The notes under the pieces are model-generated. The model made no database searches and was not told the origin of the DNA. It was given only the letters and a program-made list of their open reading frames with translations. A program made the position numbers and the translations under genes. This document shows positions 59,601 through 64,000 of a stretch of DNA of 64,000 nt, in pieces (positions within the stretch are counted from its first letter, which is position 1; each line of letters begins with the position of its first letter). The stretch comes from Aquila chrysaetos chrysaetos (Eukaryota > Chordata > Aves > Accipitriformes > Accipitridae): NCBI RefSeq assembly GCF_900496995.4, contig NC_044009.1, positions 42,741,505-42,805,504 on the forward strand, read 5' to 3'.

Positions 59601-61523
59601 GAGTCAGCCGCCAGCGATGCCGGGCACGTGTCGGGAAGGCAGGCAGCCAGGAGAAGCATCGCCTGCTCTTCTCCTTTGGGGTGGAGTGAAGGCAGGGAGA
59701 GGAGGAGAAAAAGAGAGACAAAGCAAAGGGCATCAGGGGTGGAAAGACTTGAACCATCAGCTCATGAACTTTAATCCCAGGTCTAACATGCCCTTCCTTG
59801 GATCAGGCACTGTCTTACCATTTCGGTACCCAAGAAGCCTATGCAGGCTGCGTGAAGACCTCGCTGGAAAATGTCTTACAAGATATCTTACAAAATATCT
59901 TAGGTTTTCACTTATTGCATGTGCTTCTTTAATAAACACACAGCTCAAATGGAAACTATTTCTATTTCCTCCACTCTTATTTATTAATAGAAAAGGGGAC
60001 CAGTTCTGGACCTTACGCCTTTTCACAATGAAATAGAAATACATCTTGGGGACAAAGGAACACGGTTCTCAGAAAGTATCTTCGGTATCAGAAAGACGTA
60101 CTGAGATGGGAACAGTTGGGACGATCTCAGGATACCTCTGGCTTGAGTTTAACTCTACAGAAAACAATCGTGCTTCCCATCAGCTGGGCTTATGGTGACT
60201 ACACCACTTTCTTCAACCTTGCAAAAGAAGTACTGATGTGGAACAGATTGGTAAGGGCAAACTAAATTTATTAACTCTTCATAAACCAAATCTAGACAGT
60301 TTTCAAGGTGGAAGAGAGAAGGAAGATAGAAAAGTGATCTGCCTTTGATTTCTCACCTCTTTTTGAGCCCTTCCCATCATGGCACTCTGCCTGGACAGAG
60401 TTCAGAGCAGAAAATTTGACAAAAAGACAGAAAACTATCGGAGAAGAGAGGGAACTTTGCAGTCAACTTTGCTAAATCACTGAGAATTTCACAAGGGTTG
60501 CCAAGTGGAGAACAGCCTGTTCCGGGATCACCTGACAACTGCCTTCAGGAGCTGGAAGTTTTTGCTGTTGTTATTGCTCCTGCTTCCCCTATAATTATTA
60601 CTATTTATTATTATTATTGCTACTATTATAACTTTAATTTTAGAAAATTACTTTGAGAAACAGAAAACAGGATAGAAAATGCTTATACTTATAAAACATT
60701 TAAATATTTAAAAACATTCATAAATACCAATATTGTAAAATATTTTTCTGTATTTACAAGCTGCTCTGAAGGAGCAAAACATTGTAAGGTTTTCCCAGCC
60801 ACCTGGTACAGACAGATGGGTACTGCAAGTTATTGCGAGTGAGAGAATTATTTACTCCCTGTTTAAAGGAAGGGAAAGCCATAAAAAATAGTTTGCTCTG
60901 AGTGTATAGCCCAAGACTACAGAGTCATTAGTGACTGGTACTTTGACTCAGCAGAACGACTCATGTGAATGAGGATTATTTGTATGGACAAGGAAAAAGC
61001 CTCTTGTCATATTCAAAGCAAGGCTTTGTTTCAAAGCATATCTAGAGCTTAGCAGCAGTGAGCGAGATGTAGGGGAAGGAGGGCTCCTCCTGCGCGGTGC
61101 CGAGCCCCATGGGAGGGCTCAAGGCAGAGGCTGTGCAGCACAGGGGACAGGCAGGGAAAGGACCACAGGCAGCTGGGCTCTTGGTTTTTTAATAAAACCA
61201 CCAATTTCCTGGCTTTTCTGCCTATGCATAGGGTACCAGATCCCGAGCCTTCCCCTCCTTGCATTTCATACATCCCCCATCTCACACTACAGATGCATCG
61301 AAATCCTGGCTTCTTATATCACCGATCTTCCTTCAGGTGAAGGTCTGACAGCAATTTCAGAGAAAGGATGACTAACCCCACGTCCGAGGAAGCCGAGCAT
61401 GGGGATCACGTTCTCCTGGGCGATGCACTGCAGGATCCTGGGTGCTCCGTAAAGCCCTCCCATGCAGGAGGCCAGGGATGAGATGTACAGCCCTAGCAAA
61501 AACAAGAAACCCACCAAGGATAC
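50525..61523 (-). CDS. SLC12A8: SLC12A8, cation-chloride cotransporter family member (last six exons)
   Basis: SLC12A8 (CCC9) is a divergent SLC12-family multi-pass transporter. Published roles include nicotinamide mononucleotide uptake, which is debated, and polyamine or amino-acid transport. Six exons join without phase conflict and cover the C-terminal half: 61,377-61,523, 58,274-58,946, 57,307-57,404, 54,916-55,033, 52,609-52,669 and 50,525-50,690. Membrane segments near [31 protein letters not shown] and [15 protein letters not shown] match human nearly word for word. The cytoplasmic loop keeps [14 protein letters not shown] and [12 protein letters not shown]. The tail keeps [18 protein letters not shown]. 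Earlier exons must lie right of the window; none was recognised between 61,524 and 64,000. The stop is about 10 kb from the HEG1 start, both on the minus strand as in human. Confidence 0.95.
52609..52669 (-). CDS. SLC12A8: SLC12A8 mini-exon (61 bp)
   Basis: The exon runs from phase 1 to phase 2, with a ttctctgtag acceptor and a GTTGGT donor. It encodes [19 protein letters not shown], matching human SASNFSFFRWMRSLLLPSC. It supplies the phase change needed between its neighbours. Confidence 0.88.
54130..54240. repeat. Alternating purine-pyrimidine tract with 20-bp tandem pair
   Basis: Runs of gtatgcatacatgcacgc type alternate purine and pyrimidine. Within it cacctacgtatggatgtatg occurs twice in tandem near 54,165-54,204. 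It ends in acgcgcacactgtgtgcgt, itself partly self-complementary. Confidence 0.7.
54916..55033 (-). CDS. SLC12A8: SLC12A8 exon, C-terminal membrane hairpin
   Basis: The exon is 118 bp, phase 0 to phase 1, acceptor tttccaacag and donor GTGAGT. It encodes [20 protein letters not shown] and then [19 protein letters not shown], clearly orthologous to the human VGSLLIMFVIQWVYTLV block. Confidence 0.95.
55034..57306. other. SLC12A8 intron, no gene seen
   Basis: Frames of 80-136 codons near 55.4-55.9 kb lack protein-like content or splice sites. No repeat was recognised. Confidence 0.55.
57307..57404 (-). CDS. SLC12A8: SLC12A8 exon, end of loop
   Basis: The exon is 98 bp, phase 1 to phase 0, after a very long pyrimidine tract (the A-rich plus-strand block at 57,410-57,460) and before GTAAGT. 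It encodes [20 protein letters not shown] and then [12 protein letters not shown], matching human SFYTHMCNPWVSLLG. Confidence 0.85.
57635..57690 (-). mobile_element. MIR-like SINE relic in SLC12A8 intron
   Basis: ctgcctcagtttctctattt followed by gcaaaag matches the antisense MIR core by eye. Confidence 0.45.
58274..58946 (-). CDS. SLC12A8: SLC12A8 exon, membrane segments and long cytoplasmic loop
   Basis: A 673-bp exon, phase 0 to phase 1, starts [19 protein letters not shown]. It spans two membrane segments ([19 protein letters not shown] and the following [10 protein letters not shown]). It then enters a hydrophilic loop of about 160 residues. Conserved islands in the loop are [15 protein letters not shown] and [15 protein letters not shown]; the remainder ([12 protein letters not shown] and similar) is poorly conserved. 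The donor is GTAAGG. Confidence 0.94.
60596..60640. repeat. TTA-rich microsatellite
   Basis: Interrupted TTA/ATT trinucleotide run in an SLC12A8 intron. Confidence 0.6.
60845..60945 (+). mobile_element. MIR-like SINE relic in SLC12A8 intron
   Basis: ttactccctgtttaaaggaa with gggaaagcc, then tagcccaagactacagag, follows the MIR order of core and tail with many changes. Confidence 0.35.
61377..61523 (-). CDS. SLC12A8: SLC12A8 exon, transmembrane block
   Basis: Forty-nine codons, phase 0 at both ends, acceptor cttcctccag and donor GTTAGT. It encodes [20 protein letters not shown] and then [18 protein letters not shown], almost identical to human SLC12A8. The end GFLGRG continues in phase to [12 protein letters not shown] of the next exon. 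Confidence 0.95.
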
Positions 61524-64000
61524 CTGGAGGAAGCGGAGAGAACACAAAGTTGATTATATTGTTCTTTAAAGACCCCCGAGCAGTCTTAAATACAGGTATT
61601 TAAAGAGATCACATACATTTTGTAACATTGCTAAATGAACAGAGCGAGCCCTGGGAAAGCAGCAATTTAACTGGTCTGTGGTATAAAGTGCAAGCAATTA
61701 ATACAGGAAAATTATCCCATAAAAGTAATTTAATACTGAACATCCTGTACCGACAGAGCCATTTGACAAGCTCATATCCAAGAAATTCTTTGTCACTTGG
61801 AGCAATTGTGGCAAAGCAGGAGCTATTAGATTCCCCTTAAGTAACTGGAAGTGAGTTTATTTCAGGAGAGATCACTTATATACAGAGCACATCATACAGG
61901 AAAAGCTGCCCAGGCTTCCAACCATCCAAAACAGGAAGACAAACCCCTGCGTCCCAGAGGGGAAAACCAATCCTGAAAGAAAATCCACAGTAAAACCAAA
62001 TCAAAATTGCCACTTAAACAAATGGCATCTCAAAAAATACGCTCCAAAGGATACAATACAATAACCTTATTTTCCTGACTTCAGTGAGAAAAGAATTTCC
62101 TTTGGCCAACATGAAACTTAAAAAAATCTTTAAAGCCACAGTGCTAACAAGGCTGGGTTTATTACCAGTTTCTAGCAAGCACCCTTTCAAACGGGGAGCA
62201 TCTCCTGCAGGCGTGGAGGGAAAGGAGGGCAGCTCATGGTCTAGCACACAGAAGCGAGGACCGGGGCCCCCCTGTGCATGTCCCCACTCTCAAGAGCTGC
62301 AAGCACAGGCAGCATATCTGAAAAAAACCCACCCAAATACACAAAACCCCACAATATGAATGCTGTGCAAGAAAGCTTTGAAATGGGAGCGCTCCTGGTA
62401 CCATGGTGGAAGGACACGGGCAGACACAGCCAAGGAGACTAAGGTCTAGGGTCACCTGAGCCATCCCCAAGTCCTGCAAGACCACATGAGCCTGAGAGCC
62501 AGCAGCCAGCCACAGAGAAAGGCAAGGCATGGGGGGGTGACACCAGCACAAAGGCCAGGCAGGGAGAAAACCCCCAAATTTTGGTCCAGATCTGTCCTGC
62601 CCATACTCCACTGAAGCGAGCTGCTGAGGTGCCCACAGACATCCGTGGCAGGGACGGCACTGCATGCAGGTCCCCCGCGTCCTTCGCTCTCACCCCTCCT
62701 CTTGTGGAAAACGAGGTCTAAAAGAACACGGGTCCTCCCAGCTTCTGCCCCTGTTGACGTCAGGTGGCACATGCTTTATTAGAAGGAATTACAAAAATTT
62801 ACATGGCTAAAGATGGTTCAAGTTACATCTGCCTTTTCCTCATCTATGAAATCCACATGCAGCAGAAAGGAGATTGGGTAAAAAGCCATAAAATGCTTGC
62901 TGTTTGGGGAAGGCATGTAAAATTAATGTCATGGTCCAGAACCGTACAAACCTCCTACCACAACGTTTCTTCTCTCCATGAAAATCCACTTGGCCTTGTA
63001 AATTTTATCTCGTGGGACAGAAGAAACTTGAGAGAAAGATGAGCAGATATTCACTTCCATTAGACCAATGGACAGACACTCGATGGGGAACCTTCCCTTC
63101 CCTCTCCTCTAATCCTGCCCTGCTCTGAGAAATACTTGGAAGAAGCAATCAGTTGTGCCAGACATCGTATATTATTTTAGCTGCCAAAAATCCTTGCATT
63201 TAAATGTACTACTTGACATTCAACTCAGGGTTAGAGGGGAAGAGTCCTTTTCAATGAGGCTGATGAAAGGGTTTGCTGGGGGTTTTGAGCACAGAGAGTG
63301 TGAATACTGTCTAAGAAATTGGCACTTTGAGCTCATTAGAAGTGAAATTACTGCGCCTCATTTTTACATTTAAAAAGCCAAACAAGTATTGCAAGGGAGA
63401 AAAGCAGCCAAGCAGTCAGTCACCTGTGAGTGACAGAAAGGGAGAGTTTGGATGTGTAATGATCTCTCCCCCCTCCATCTCTCCAAACAAAGTCATTAAA
63501 ATCTAAAGCAGCTTGTAATAACTCAAAGAAGCAACATGAATATTGGGATTGCACCACTCTTTTGTTCCATAGTAGGGAAAAGAAAACTGAATTTGCTTTT
63601 GGGGGGGGTTGTTTGTTCGTTTGTTTATATTTAACATTATTAAATATCTTCATATTCTTTACTGGGAGATTTTTCATTCCCCTCCCCCCCCCCCCCCAAG
63701 GGTTCTGAAGTTAAAACACAGCTTTAATGATCTCTTTCTCTTCAGCTGATTCAGTTAAAGCTAATTCTTTTAGTTACTGTACTTTTCACCCACTAAGTCA
63801 ATGACACACAAAGACGTTGCCTTAAAGAAGGTAGGCTCATTCTTTTCATCCCGAAACAAAGATGATTTTTTACCTTAGCAGGAAGTGGCAGGAGCCCCAC
63901 CAATAATTTGGAGTTTATTTGGGGGGCTGGAGGAAGTCTACAGCTACAATTACTTAGAAGGAAAACAAAGCCAGGGTTTCAAGTTGATATTTTAGATTCA
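61524..64000. other. SLC12A8 intron, right edge
   Basis: No upstream SLC12A8 exon was recognised. The human exon preceding EKVSLMGFL would be expected further right. A C-run lies near 63,684-63,700 and a G-run near 63,601-63,608. Confidence 0.55.

Larger units (their letters stand above)
58947..61376. other. SLC12A8 intron
   Basis: Contains an ATT-type microsatellite near 60,596-60,640 and a MIR-like relic near 60.9 kb. Nothing coding was recognised. Confidence 0.55.

Overview
The window is vertebrate nuclear DNA, most likely from a bird. Genes are split into small exons with consensus splice sites. An antisense CR1 LINE 3' end of the avian type lies at 47,081. Older CR1-like and MIR-like relics are scattered about, and no mammalian-type repeats were seen. 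Two minus-strand genes are present in the order known from human 3q21: HEG1 on the left and SLC12A8 on the right. The 3' end of HEG1 runs off the left edge and the 5' half of SLC12A8 runs off the right edge.

HEG1 (597-40,430) is the endothelial mucin-like receptor that anchors the KRIT1/CCM complex. Exon 1 (40,259-40,430) carries the signal peptide and lies in a CpG island (about 40,030-41,340). A roughly 19 kb intron follows. Then come eleven small Ser/Thr/Pro/Gly-rich exons between 20,990 and 10,935, every one starting and ending in intron phase 1. A 1,365-bp mucin exon (8,574-9,938), an EGF-like exon (6,204-6,323), three exons of a SEA-like region (4,474-4,568, 3,109-3,167, 2,486-2,646) and a distal EGF-like exon (597-731) complete the visible part. 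The transmembrane segment and cytoplasmic tail lie outside the window. The eleven small exons look like tandem copies of one ancestral unit. They carry a recurring start (x-GSSH-like), a recurring middle ([13 protein letters not shown]) and a recurring end (SPSxSEST-like). This lineage-specific expansion of the mucin stalk is the most interesting feature here.

The interval from 41.3 to 49.3 kb appears intergenic. It holds repeats and two unassigned exon-like open stretches, one on each strand. SLC12A8 (50,525-61,523) is represented by its last six exons. They join in phase and match the C-terminal half of the human transporter: two transmembrane blocks, a long cytoplasmic loop, and a conserved tail that ends in a stop at 50,525.

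Other structures worth checking are a perfect 95-bp palindrome beside the HEG1 exon 1 donor, the absence of a recognisable first EGF exon in HEG1, and several orphan exon-like ORFs in introns. All exon calls come from reading splice sites, phases and remembered human protein sequence. No database search was run.
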